DNA of 64,000 nucleotides. Source: Vicinamibacteria bacterium. GTDB lineage: Bacteria > Acidobacteriota > Vicinamibacteria > Fen-336. Position 1 is the first letter of the stretch. The number at the start of each line of letters is the position of its first letter. Below are positions 36,429 through 44,670 of the stretch, one piece after another. A program made the translations under genes and the position numbers. The stretch covers positions 28,428 to 92,427 of the forward strand of contig JAMQGV010000016.1 of NCBI GenBank assembly GCA_025994075.1, in the 5' to 3' direction. Below the pieces are notes generated by a model. The model searched no databases. It was given only the letters and a program-made list of their open reading frames with translations, and had not been told where the DNA came from.

Positions 36429-38044
36429 TCGACCGCAGCGCCCTGCGCGCCGACGCGCTGGCCGGGCTGACCGTCGCCCTGGTCGGCCTGCCGCAGTGCC
36501 TCGCCTACGCGATGATGTCGGGGCTGCCTCCCGCGTACGGCCTGTCGACCGCCGTGGTCGCGGGGCTGGTCGCGGCGCTCGCGGGCCGCTCGGTCCAGAT
36601 CGTCACCGGCCCCACGAACACGACGGGCCTGCTGGTGCTCGGGGCGCTGGCCCCCCACCTCGGCCCCAACGGCGTGCTCGGTCCCGAGGGCCTGCCGGTG
36701 CTGGCCACGCTCACCCTGCTCGCGGGGCTGATCCGTCTGGTCGCTGCAGCCGGGGGCGGCGCCCACCTGATCCGCTTCCTGCCGGAGTCCGTGCTGGTCG
36801 GCTTCACGGCCGGCGCGGGCCTGCTGATCGGCGCGATGCAGATCGACGAGGCGCTCGGCCTCACGAGCGTCACGGCGAGCGACCTGGCGGGCGAACTGGA
36901 GGCCGTGGGCGCTTCGCTCGGGGGCATCCAGGTGCTGGCATTGCTGGTCACGGTGGCGACCGTCGCGGCGCTCTCCTACGGCAGCCGCTTCGCGCCCGAT
37001 CGCCCGCTGGCGCTGCTCGCCGTGATCCTGGCCGCCGCCCTGGCCGGCTTCTTCGAGCTCGGCGCCGCCCACGGCCTTCCCCTGGTGGGCGAGCGGGCCG
37101 CGGTACCCGGGGTGTGGCCCCCGGGGGCGTGGCCCGACCTCGACCTCGGGCTCGTGCAGCGGCTGATGGTCCCGGCTTCGGCGATCGTGCTGCTCGGCAC
37201 GCTCGAGCTGGCCGTCTCCGCCCGCGCGGGCGGCGCCCGGCCCGACCTGCGGCGCGAGATGCAGGCCCAGGGCTGGGCCAACGCGATCGGCGCCCTGGCC
37301 TCGGCGATGCCGGCCTCGGCCAGCCTCACGCGGTCGGCGCTGCTGCGGATCGGCGGGGCCCGGACGCGGATGGCGCCCGCGATCGCGGCGCTGCTCACGC
37401 TGCCGATCCTGCTGTTCGCCGGACCGCTCGTCGGGTTCGTGCCCCAGGCCAGCCTGGCAGGCGTGCTCGTCTTCACGGCCTGGCGGATGCCCGACTGGAC
37501 CGCGATCCGCCGGCTGTGGAACGCGACGCCGGAGACGCGGCTGTTGCTGGTCGTCACCTTCGCCGCGACGCTGCTGCTGCCGCTCGAGTGGGCGGTGCTG
37601 CTGGGCTCGGGCACCGGGCTCGTGATCCACCTCGCCCGCACGGCAGCCCCGCGGCTGCGGCTGCTCAAGCCCGCCGGCGAGCGCCTGGTGCCGACGCTGC
37701 CGGGCGAGCAGCCGGACGCGGTCGTGCTCGAGGTCAGCGGCGACCTGCACTACGCCGCCGTGCCGCCGTTCCTGACCGAGGCGGAGCGGCTGCTCCCCGA
37801 CCGCTGCCGCCACGTGGTGATCGACCTCTCGCACGCCCACGAGCTGCGCTTCACGGCGCTCACGGCGCTGGAGCAGCTCGCGGAGGAGGCGCGCCACGAC
37901 GGCGCGACGCTGATGCTCTCGGGCGTGGACGACGAGATGCGCACGCTGATCGAGCGCTCGGGCAGCGCGCTGCCGTGGCAGCCGGCCGAAGCCGAGCCCG
38001 GCCTCAGCGCCCGCCGCGCGCTGGAGCGCCTGCGCGCGGAGTAG
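36425..38044 (+). CDS. SulP family anion transporter with STAS domain
   Basis: From GTG at 36425 the protein has 539 residues: a transmembrane part beginning with DALAGLTVALVGLPQCLAYAMMSGLPPAYGL, the classic SulP opening, then about 13 membrane segments, and a C-terminal STAS domain (about 425-539, with VVIDLSHAHELRFTALTAL). SulP proteins carry sulfate, bicarbonate or related anions with Na+ or H+. The ion is not decided by the sequence. Translation is coupled to the upstream membrane protein. Confidence 0.92.
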   Translation: MIDRSALRADALAGLTVALVGLPQCLAYAMMSGLPPAYGLSTAVVAGLVAALAGRSVQIVTGPTNTTGLLVLGALAPHLGPNGVLGPEGLPVLATLTLLAGLIRLVAAAGGGAHLIRFLPESVLVGFTAGAGLLIGAMQIDEALGLTSVTASDLAGELEAVGASLGGIQVLALLVTVATVAALSYGSRFAPDRPLALLAVILAAALAGFFELGAAHGLPLVGERAAVPGVWPPGAWPDLDLGLVQRLMVPASAIVLLGTLELAVSARAGGARPDLRREMQAQGWANAIGALASAMPASASLTRSALLRIGGARTRMAPAIAALLTLPILLFAGPLVGFVPQASLAGVLVFTAWRMPDWTAIRRLWNATPETRLLLVVTFAATLLLPLEWAVLLGSGTGLVIHLARTAAPRLRLLKPAGERLVPTLPGEQPDAVVLEVSGDLHYAAVPPFLTEAERLLPDRCRHVVIDLSHAHELRFTALTALEQLAEEARHDGATLMLSGVDDEMRTLIERSGSALPWQPAEAEPGLSARRALERLRAE

Positions 38045-38078
38045 CGTTCGCGGCAGAATCCCCGCACAGGAGGCGTCG

Positions 38079-39692
38079 ATGACCGACCGACCGCCACTCG
38101 CGGCCCTCTTCCCCGGGGCCGTGCCCGCGGATGCAGGCCTGGCGGCCCCCGTCGTCCAGGACCGCTACCTCTGCGGTGGAGCGCTGCGCCCCTGGGGTGG
38201 CCCCCACGAGGACGTCGTTTCGCCCGTGTGGGAGCCCGCGCCCCTGCAGCCGCGGGTGATCGGGCGGGCGCCGGCGCTGGGTGAAGCGCAGGCGCTGGAG
38301 GTGCTCGACGCGGCCGCGAGCGCCTGGGACCGCGGCCGCGGCGAGTGGCCGACGATGCCGGTCGCCGCGCGCCTGCGCTGCCTCGAGGAGTTCGTGCGGC
38401 GGATGCGGGCCGCGCGCGAGGAGGTCGTGCGCCTGCTGATGTGGGAGATCGGCAAGAACCGCGCCGACTCCGAGAAGGAGTTCGACCGCACGGTCGACTA
38501 CGTGCGCGACACCGTGGAGGCGGTCAAGGACCTCGACCGCGCGTCGTCGCGCTTCGCGCTGGAGCAGGGCATCGCCGGCCAGATCCGCCGCGCCCCGCTC
38601 GGCGTGACGCTGTGCATGGGGCCCTTCAACTACCCCCTCAACGAGACCTTCACGACGCTGATCCCGGCACTGGTGATGGGCAACCCCGTGATCTTCAAGC
38701 CGCCGCGCTTCGGCGTGCTGCTGTTCGCGCCGCTGCTGGCCGCGTTCGCCGAGTCGTTCCCGCCGGGCGTCGTCGGCTCGATCCACGGCGACGGCCGGGT
38801 GATCGTCGGGCCGTTGATCGGCTCCGGCCGGGTCGACGTGCTCGCCTTCATCGGCACCAGCCGGGTGGCGTCGCTGATCCGCGCCCAGCACCCGAAGCCG
38901 CACCGCCTGCGCTGCGTGCTGGGCCTCGAGGCGAAGAACCCGGCCATCGTGCTGCCCGACGCCGACCTCGACCTCGCCGTCGCCGAGTGCGTGCTCGGCG
39001 CGCTGTCGTTCAACGGCCAGCGCTGCACGGCGATCAAGCTGGTGTTCGTCCACGAGCGCGTCGCCGACGCCTTCGTCGCGCGGCTCGCGGCGGCCGTCGA
39101 CGCGCTCGTGCCCGGCATGCCGTGGGACCCGGGCGCCCAGGTCACCCCGCTGCCCGAGCCGGGCAAGGCGGCGGCGATGGACGCGTTCGTCGAGGATGCC
39201 GTGGCGCGAGGCGCCCGCGTGGCCAACGCGCGCGGCGGCGAGAGCGCCGGCAGCCTGTACTTCCCCGCCGTCGTCGACGGCGTCACGCCCGCGATGCGAC
39301 TCTACCGCGAGGAGCAGTTCGGCCCGCTGGTGCCGGTGGTGCGCTTCGCGTCGCTCGAGGAGCCGGTGCAGGCGATCACCGAGTCCGACTACGGCCAGCA
39401 GGTGGCGCTGTTCGGCCGCGACCCGGCGGCGCTCTCGGCCCTGATCGACCCGCTCGTCAACCAGGTCTGCCGCGTCAACCTCAACTCGCAGTGCCAGCGC
39501 GGGCCCGACAGCTTCCCCTTCACCGGCCGCAAGGACTCCGCGGAGGGCACGCTGTCGGTCTCCGACGCGCTGCGCGTGTTCTCGATCCGCACCCTGGTCG
39601 CCGCCAAGCAGACGCCGGCCAACACCGCGATCCTGGAGGACGTGTTGCGCCACCGCCGGTCCAGCTTCCTCTCGACCGACTTCCTGTTCTGA
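38079..39692 (+). CDS. gapN: NADP-dependent glyceraldehyde-3-phosphate dehydrogenase-like aldehyde dehydrogenase
   Basis: The 537-residue enzyme has the aldehyde dehydrogenase active site: Glu284 in GLEAKNP and Cys316 in FNGQRCTA, and the cofactor segment CMGPFNYPLNETFTTLIPALVMGNPVIFKPP. This block is the one seen in non-phosphorylating GapN enzymes, which oxidise glyceraldehyde-3-phosphate to 3-phosphoglycerate with NADPH formation. Another aldehyde substrate cannot be excluded. AGGAGGCG lies before the ATG. The downstream zinc-ribbon gene starts within the stop codon. Confidence 0.82.
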   Translation: MTDRPPLAALFPGAVPADAGLAAPVVQDRYLCGGALRPWGGPHEDVVSPVWEPAPLQPRVIGRAPALGEAQALEVLDAAASAWDRGRGEWPTMPVAARLRCLEEFVRRMRAAREEVVRLLMWEIGKNRADSEKEFDRTVDYVRDTVEAVKDLDRASSRFALEQGIAGQIRRAPLGVTLCMGPFNYPLNETFTTLIPALVMGNPVIFKPPRFGVLLFAPLLAAFAESFPPGVVGSIHGDGRVIVGPLIGSGRVDVLAFIGTSRVASLIRAQHPKPHRLRCVLGLEAKNPAIVLPDADLDLAVAECVLGALSFNGQRCTAIKLVFVHERVADAFVARLAAAVDALVPGMPWDPGAQVTPLPEPGKAAAMDAFVEDAVARGARVANARGGESAGSLYFPAVVDGVTPAMRLYREEQFGPLVPVVRFASLEEPVQAITESDYGQQVALFGRDPAALSALIDPLVNQVCRVNLNSQCQRGPDSFPFTGRKDSAEGTLSVSDALRVFSIRTLVAAKQTPANTAILEDVLRHRRSSFLSTDFLF

Positions 39693-40345
39693 TGCGGCGG
39701 CTCGGCGCACTGCGGATCGTCCTCGGGCCTCTCGGCTCGCTCGTCGCGGCTCTGCTGGCCGTCGCGTTGCTCGCGGCGCTGGCCGCCTCCGTTTCCGACG
39801 AGGAGTTGCCGGCTGCCGGCGGCCTCGTCGGCGGCCTCCTGGTGGCCGGGGCCATCGGCCGCGAGCGCTCCCGCCTGCGTCGGATCGCGCTGATCGGCCT
39901 GCCGGTCGTCTGCGTCGTCGGCCTGCGCGCCTGCGCCGCGACCGATGCGGGGACCGCGAGTCGCGCGTGGTCGGTCGTCGTCGTGGCCGCCTTCACCGCC
40001 GTCGTGGCCTTGACCGTCCGACGGGAGCCCGCGCGGTCCGAGGCGCCCGACGCCGGGGCCGCAGCAGCAGCTCCGGACGCGGTCCAGCGCCGGTTCCGGC
40101 GCGGCCAGCTCCTCGCGCTGGGCGCGCTCGGGGCCTGGCTGCTGGGGCTCGGCTCGTGCGCGGTCGCGTTCACGACCGACGTGACGAACCTCGCGATCGC
40201 GGGCGCGGTGGTGGGCCTGCTCCTGATGCTGGTCCCGCCGCTGTTGCTGCCGCGCCTGCTGCGCTGCCCGGCGTGTGGCTACGAGACGCTGTGGCAGGGC
40301 GTGGCGCCGACGGCCTGCCGCTCCTGCGGCGTCCGCCTGCGCTGA
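39692..40345 (+). CDS. Membrane protein with C-terminal zinc ribbon
   Basis: The 217-residue product has about six transmembrane helices and ends with a zinc ribbon CPACGYETLWQGVAPTACRSCG (two CxxC knuckles 15 residues apart). ATG at 39692 shares one base with the gapN stop (TGATG), which implies coupled translation. The function of such small ribbon-tailed membrane proteins is unknown. It ends 10 bp before a convergent gene. Confidence 0.65.
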   Translation: MRRLGALRIVLGPLGSLVAALLAVALLAALAASVSDEELPAAGGLVGGLLVAGAIGRERSRLRRIALIGLPVVCVVGLRACAATDAGTASRAWSVVVVAAFTAVVALTVRREPARSEAPDAGAAAAAPDAVQRRFRRGQLLALGALGAWLLGLGSCAVAFTTDVTNLAIAGAVVGLLLMLVPPLLLPRLLRCPACGYETLWQGVAPTACRSCGVRLR

Positions 40346-40354
40346 GCGACTTCG

Positions 40355-40771
40355 TCAGCTTCGGGCGACGGGCGGCAGCGGGGCGAGGTCCGGATCGGCC
40401 CAGGCCGCGCGGGCCTCGTCCGCGAACAGGCGCTCGCGGGTCCAGTGGCGCGCCCACAGGTCCTTGTCGAGCAGGTGCGGGGCGCGGGCGACGAAAGCGT
40501 CGAAGCTCTCGCCGGGCTGCGGTCCGGCGGCGCGGCAGGCCTCGATCCAGAACTGCGTCAGCGTCTCGTGGTAGAGCCCCGTCGCGCCCTTCACCTGCGC
40601 GAAGTGGCGGATGCCGTCGCGGATCGCGTCCGCCGCACCCGGGCCGTGGCGGCGCAGCATCAGCCACGCCATCCGCACGTGGTCGCGGTGGCCGAAGTTC
40701 TCGAGATTGCCCGCCTCGAATCCCGCCAGGAACTCTTCGTCGGTCATCGGCGCCGCCGTGGTCTCGCTCAT
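40355..40771 (-). CDS. Conserved small protein with HRDHVR motif, unknown
   Basis: ATG at 40771 gives 138 residues and is preceded by a strong GGGAGGGAG site. The protein is mostly helical and soluble. It contains NFGHRDHVRMAWLMLRR near residues 25-40 and YHETLTQFWIEAC later; the His-rich HRDH and the YHET motifs are probably the functional residues, maybe a metal site. It has no signal peptide. I do not recognise its function. It stands alone, separated by 177 bp from the ABC transporter gene upstream. Confidence 0.65.
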   Translation of the reverse strand: MSETTAAPMTDEEFLAGFEAGNLENFGHRDHVRMAWLMLRRHGPGAADAIRDGIRHFAQVKGATGLYHETLTQFWIEACRAAGPQPGESFDAFVARAPHLLDKDLWARHWTRERLFADEARAAWADPDLAPLPPVARS

Positions 40772-40872
40772 CGCTCCCTCCCTCCCGGAACAGGGAGGTA
40801 CGCAGGCCAGGTGACGGATGTTCCGCCCGCGCGGAAGCCGCTGCGGCATCCCGCAACCGTCGCGTAAGGAGT

Positions 40873-40896
40873 CGCGGAGCCGCCGCGGTCTCCGCG
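40873..40896 (-). terminator. Hairpin downstream of the ABC transporter gene
   Basis: CGCGGAG/CTCCGCG form a 7-bp stem with a 10-base loop, 53 bp beyond the stop at 40949. No U-run; weak candidate. The rest of 40772-40948 shows nothing but a short hypothetical promoter area for the gene 40355-40771. Confidence 0.25.
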
Positions 40897-40948
40897 CTCC
40901 GCGGGGGCTACGTCGGACGACTTCGGCCTCCTCCTCCCCCGCACCCCC

Positions 40949-42700
40949 CTACGCCGCCGCGCGGCGTTCGCCCACCTGCTGGCGCCACATCGCGTAGTAG
41001 AGGCCCTTCTGGGCCACCAGCTCGTCGTGGCTGCCCTGCTCCACGATGCGGCCGGCCTCCAGGACGTGGATGCGGTCGGCGTGCATCACCGTCGACAGGC
41101 GGTGGGCGATCAGGATGGTCAGCGCCTCGCGGGCGGCGGCCACCTCGCGGATCGTGCGCGTGATCTCCTCCTCGGTCAGCGAGTCGAGCGACGACGTCGC
41201 CTCGTCGAAGACCAGCAGGTGCGGCCGGCGCAGCAGCGCCCGGGCGATCGACAGGCGCTGCTTCTCGCCGCCCGAGACCTTGACGCCGCCTTCGCCGATC
41301 ACGGTGTCGAGGCCCTTGTCGGCGCGCTCCAGCAGGCTGTCGCAGGCGGCCTTCTTCAGCACCTCGAGGCACTCGGCGTCGGTGGCGTCGGGGCGCACGA
41401 AGAGCAGGTTCTCGCGGATGGTGCCGGAGAAGAGCTGGGTGTCCTGGGTGACGAAGCCGATCCGCTCGCGCAGCCGCTCGAGGTCGACCCGGTCGTGGGC
41501 GTGGCCCGCGTAGAGGATGCGGCCCGACTGCGGCGGGTAGAGCCCGACCAGCAGCTTGACCAGCGTGGTCTTGCCGGCGCCCGAAGGCCCGACGAACGCG
41601 ATCGTCTCGCCGCGCTTCGCCTCGAACGAGATGCCGCTGATCGCGTGGCGCTGGGCGGAGGCGTGCTGGAAGGCGACGTCCTCGAAGGCCAGCGTCGGCA
41701 GCGCGTCGAGCACCACCGCGTCCTTCGGCCGCGGCTCCTTCGGCATCGCCAGGATGTCGGCGAAGTTCTTGAGCGAGACCTCGGCCTCGCGGTAGGTGTT
41801 GATGACGGTGCCCAGCTCCTGCAGCGGCCCGAAGATGAAGAACGAGTAGATCCACAGCGAGAAGAACTGGCCGACCGTGATCTCCTGGGTGAAGATCAGG
41901 TACAGCATCATGAACAGGATGCCGGTGCGCAGCGCGTTCACGGACGTGCCCTGGACGAACGAGAGCGTGCGCAGGTAGCGGACCTTCTTCAGCTCCAGCT
42001 TGAGGATCTTGCCGGTCGTGGCGTTGAGCCGGGCGATCTCCTGCCCCGCGAGGCCCAGGCTCTTGACCAGCTCGATGTTGCGCAGCGATTCGGTGGTGGC
42101 GCCGGCCAGCGCGGTCGTCTCCTTGACGATCTCGCCCTGCACCTTCTTGATCCGCCGCGAGAGCGTCGAACTGAGCCAGCCCAGGATCGGGATCGTCGAG
42201 AAGTACACCGGGGCGACGATCCAGTGCACGCTGAACGCGTAGATCGTCACGAACACGATGCCGACCAGCGTCGTGAACAGCAGGTTGATCGAGACCTGGA
42301 TCAGCTTCTCGACGTCCTGGCGCACCTTCTGCAGCTTGCCCAGCGTCTCCCCGCTGCGCTGGTCCTCGAACGCCGCGTACGGCAGCTCGAGCGAGTGGCG
42401 CAGCCCGTCCTGGTAGATCTGCGCGCCCAGCCGCTGGGTGATCACGTTGATGAAGTAGTCCTGGAAGTTCTTGGCCACCCGCGAGACGAACGCGACGCCG
42501 ACCGCCGCCGCGAGCAGCACGCTGACCCCGCGCAGGAACTGGGAGGTCGTGTACTCGGCGTGGCGGGTCGCGTACTCGTCGATCACGTAGCGGAAGATCA
42601 GCGGGTCGAGCAGCGAGAAGACCTGGTTGATCGCCGCCAGCAGCAGGGCGAGCCCCAGCAGCCCGCGGTAGCCGCGCAGGTACGTTAGAAGCAGGTGCAT
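40949..42700 (-). CDS. ABC exporter, fused permease and ATPase (MsbA/MDR type)
   Basis: The 583-residue half-transporter has six N-terminal transmembrane helices (about 1-320) and an ATPase domain: Walker A GPSGAGKTT near residue 370, signature VSGGEKQR near 474, Walker B LLVFDEATSSLD and the H-loop IAHRLST. It should homodimerise and export a lipid, drug or peptide. A TAGACT element lies six bases before the ATG, and no other gene shares its transcript. Confidence 0.93.
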   Translation of the reverse strand: MHLLLTYLRGYRGLLGLALLLAAINQVFSLLDPLIFRYVIDEYATRHAEYTTSQFLRGVSVLLAAAVGVAFVSRVAKNFQDYFINVITQRLGAQIYQDGLRHSLELPYAAFEDQRSGETLGKLQKVRQDVEKLIQVSINLLFTTLVGIVFVTIYAFSVHWIVAPVYFSTIPILGWLSSTLSRRIKKVQGEIVKETTALAGATTESLRNIELVKSLGLAGQEIARLNATTGKILKLELKKVRYLRTLSFVQGTSVNALRTGILFMMLYLIFTQEITVGQFFSLWIYSFFIFGPLQELGTVINTYREAEVSLKNFADILAMPKEPRPKDAVVLDALPTLAFEDVAFQHASAQRHAISGISFEAKRGETIAFVGPSGAGKTTLVKLLVGLYPPQSGRILYAGHAHDRVDLERLRERIGFVTQDTQLFSGTIRENLLFVRPDATDAECLEVLKKAACDSLLERADKGLDTVIGEGGVKVSGGEKQRLSIARALLRRPHLLVFDEATSSLDSLTEEEITRTIREVAAAREALTILIAHRLSTVMHADRIHVLEAGRIVEQGSHDELVAQKGLYYAMWRQQVGERRAAA

Positions 42701-42706
42701 GGGCGC

Positions 42707-42712
42707 AGTCTA
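42707..42712 (-). promoter_or_regulatory. -10-like TAGACT before the ABC exporter gene
   Basis: TAGACT (minus strand) ends six bases before the ATG at 42700, which predicts a leaderless message. Confidence 0.4.
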
Positions 42713-42752
42713 CAGCCCCGGCCCGCGGGCCAGGCCCGGCGACGCGCGCGGC

Positions 42753-42962
42753 TCAGTCCCGCGGCGGGAGCAGGCTGCCGAAGTGGAGGCGGACCTCGCC
42801 GTCGGGGCCCATCAGGCCCACGCGCACCAGGGCCGAGGTGGGCGCGTCGCGGCAGGCGGCGTAGAGCTCGTCGAGGCTGCGCACCGGACGCTCGAGCTCG
42901 ATGCCCTCGTGGCCCGGCCCCTCGTTGACGACGACCACCGCCGTGATCTTCCTGCGCTTCAT
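42753..42962 (-). CDS. Small unknown protein (69 residues), last gene of operon
   Basis: This small protein starts at ATG 42962, overlapping the stop of the upstream membrane protein (ATGA). It is soluble with a beta start (KITAVVVVNEGPGHEGIEL), a helix (VRSLDELYAACRD) and a second beta segment (ALVRVGLMGPDGEVRLHF). No family is recognised. The coupling suggests it acts with the operon of the PLP enzyme and the patatin-like protein. Confidence 0.6.
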   Translation of the reverse strand: MKRRKITAVVVVNEGPGHEGIELERPVRSLDELYAACRDAPTSALVRVGLMGPDGEVRLHFGSLLPPRD

Positions 42963-43495
42963 GATGCGAGCCCCGGGTCCAGTCGAAGCGCGCCCGCCTG
43001 CGCCTGGTCGCGCAGCAGGCGCCGCACGGCGCCGTACTCGCCGGGGGGCACGCGCAGGCGCAGCCCGATGCCGTCGCGGCGCCGCACCAGCACCAGCACG
43101 ATCTCGGGTTGCTCGAACAGGCCGAGCCGCCCGATCTCGCCCCAGCGCACGAAGCCGCCCTCGGACCACACCCCGTCCCGGTACAGGCCGACGGGAATGC
43201 GCGCCGCCAGCGGCACGACGACGACGAAGTAGAACGCCATCGCCGCCTGCGAGTAGAAGTGGAGGAACGGCTTCTCCCACAGGATCACGGCCAGCGCCGC
43301 GGCCAGGAAGCCGAGGCCGACGAGGTACGGCGCCCAGACGTTGGGCGGCGAGGGCCAGGTGAGCAGCGCGCTGGCCCGCAGCGCGAAGAAGCGCCGGAAG
43401 CGGTCGCCGGCCCGCACCGTCTGCACCGTGAAGTAGGCGGCCACCATCGAGAGCCCCAGCGTCATCACCGTCTCGTTGAAGTGCAGCTCGGTCAC
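42959..43495 (-). CDS. Membrane protein with C-terminal PH-like/DUF5673-like domain
   Basis: From GTG at 43495, overlapping the PLP enzyme stop (GTGA), the protein has 178 residues: a first hydrophobic segment near residues 10-25, two more at about 55-75 and 80-100, and a soluble C-terminal domain with GLYRDGVWSEGGFVRWGEI, the pattern seen in small bacterial PH-like membrane proteins. Function unknown; its position suggests an accessory role in the operon. Confidence 0.65.
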   Translation of the reverse strand: MTELHFNETVMTLGLSMVAAYFTVQTVRAGDRFRRFFALRASALLTWPSPPNVWAPYLVGLGFLAAALAVILWEKPFLHFYSQAAMAFYFVVVVPLAARIPVGLYRDGVWSEGGFVRWGEIGRLGLFEQPEIVLVLVRRRDGIGLRLRVPPGEYGAVRRLLRDQAQAGALRLDPGLAS

Positions 43496-44664
43496 GCCCG
43501 CTCCAGCGCCTGGCCGAGATCGGCGACGAGGTCGTCCGCGTCCTCCACGCCGAGGGCGAGCCGGATCGTCGCCGGGTCGATCCCCGCCGCGGCCAGTTGC
43601 TCCGGGCTCCAGCCGTGGTGTGAGGTGTGGACCGGCAGGCTGGCCAGGGTCTCGACGCCGCCCAGCGACGCCGCCCGCGCCACCAGCGCGAACGCATCGT
43701 AGGCGCGCTCGGCTGCCGGGAGCCCCCCGCGCGGCACGAAGGCCAGCACGCCGCCGAACCCGCGCATCTGGGCGGCGGCGAGCGCGTGCCCGGGGTGCGA
43801 CGTCAGCCCGGGGTAGGCGACCGCGGCGACCTTCGGGTGCGACGCGAGGAAGCGGGCGACGGCCAGCGCGTTCTCCCCCTGACGGGCGACCCGCAGATGC
43901 AGCGTGCGCAGGCCGCGCAGGACCAGGAACGCCGCGTGCGGATCGAGGCAGCCGCCCATCACCTTCATCAGATCCCGCGCGGCCGCGATCCGTTCCCTCG
44001 AACCGCACAAGGCGCCGCCGATCAGGTCGCTGTGCCCCGCCAGCGACTTGGTCAGGCTGTACATCACCAGGTCGGCGCCCAGCGCCAGCGGGCTCTGCAC
44101 CAGCGGCGACGCGAAGGTGTTGTCGAAGAAGACGGCGAGCCCGGCCCGGCGCGCCTCCGCGCAGACGCGGGCGACGTCGACGACGCGCAGCGTGGGGTTG
44201 GTCGGGCTCTCGAAGACGAGCGCCCGCGAGCGTGGGCCGGCGTGGCGACCGACCTCCGCGAGTTCCTCGAACGGCACGAAGCGGGAGGCGAAGCCGAAGC
44301 GCGGGAGCAGCTCGCGCACCAGCCGCGCGGTGCCGCCGTAGACGCTCGACGAGCACAACACCTCGTCGCCGGGTGCCAGCAGCGAGAGCAGGCCGGTGGT
44401 CGCCGCAGCCATGCCGGAGGCCAGCACCAGCGCGTCTTCAGCGCCTTCCAGGGCGGCCAGCCGCTGCTCCAGCTCGCGCAGGGTCGGGTTGCCGTAGCGC
44501 GTGTAGAGGTGGAGCTCCTCGTCGCCCTCGAGGTAGCGGTGGAGCTCGGCCGCCGACGCGAACGTGAAGGTCGAGGTCTGGGCGATCGGCGGCACCAGCG
44601 GCCCGGGGCGCGGCGCGCCGGCGCCGTGCACGGCCCGGGTGCCGTCGCCGCGCCGGGCCGCCAT
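43492..44664 (-). CDS. PLP-dependent trans-sulfuration family enzyme (cystathionine synthase/lyase-like)
   Basis: The 390-residue enzyme has the Cys/Met metabolism PLP fold: phosphate-binding SGMAA near residue 80, YGGT near 108, FESPTNPTLR near 150, the aspartate in DNTFASP and the Schiff-base Lys206 in YSLTKSLAGHSD. Members are cystathionine gamma-synthase, cystathionine gamma-lyase, methionine gamma-lyase or O-acetylhomoserine sulfhydrylase; the sequence alone does not decide. It lies in an operon six bases behind the patatin-like gene and overlaps the next membrane gene, with which it shares no known pathway. Confidence 0.88.
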   Translation of the reverse strand: MAARRGDGTRAVHGAGAPRPGPLVPPIAQTSTFTFASAAELHRYLEGDEELHLYTRYGNPTLRELEQRLAALEGAEDALVLASGMAAATTGLLSLLAPGDEVLCSSSVYGGTARLVRELLPRFGFASRFVPFEELAEVGRHAGPRSRALVFESPTNPTLRVVDVARVCAEARRAGLAVFFDNTFASPLVQSPLALGADLVMYSLTKSLAGHSDLIGGALCGSRERIAAARDLMKVMGGCLDPHAAFLVLRGLRTLHLRVARQGENALAVARFLASHPKVAAVAYPGLTSHPGHALAAAQMRGFGGVLAFVPRGGLPAAERAYDAFALVARAASLGGVETLASLPVHTSHHGWSPEQLAAAGIDPATIRLALGVEDADDLVADLGQALERA

Positions 44665-44670
44665 CTTCGG

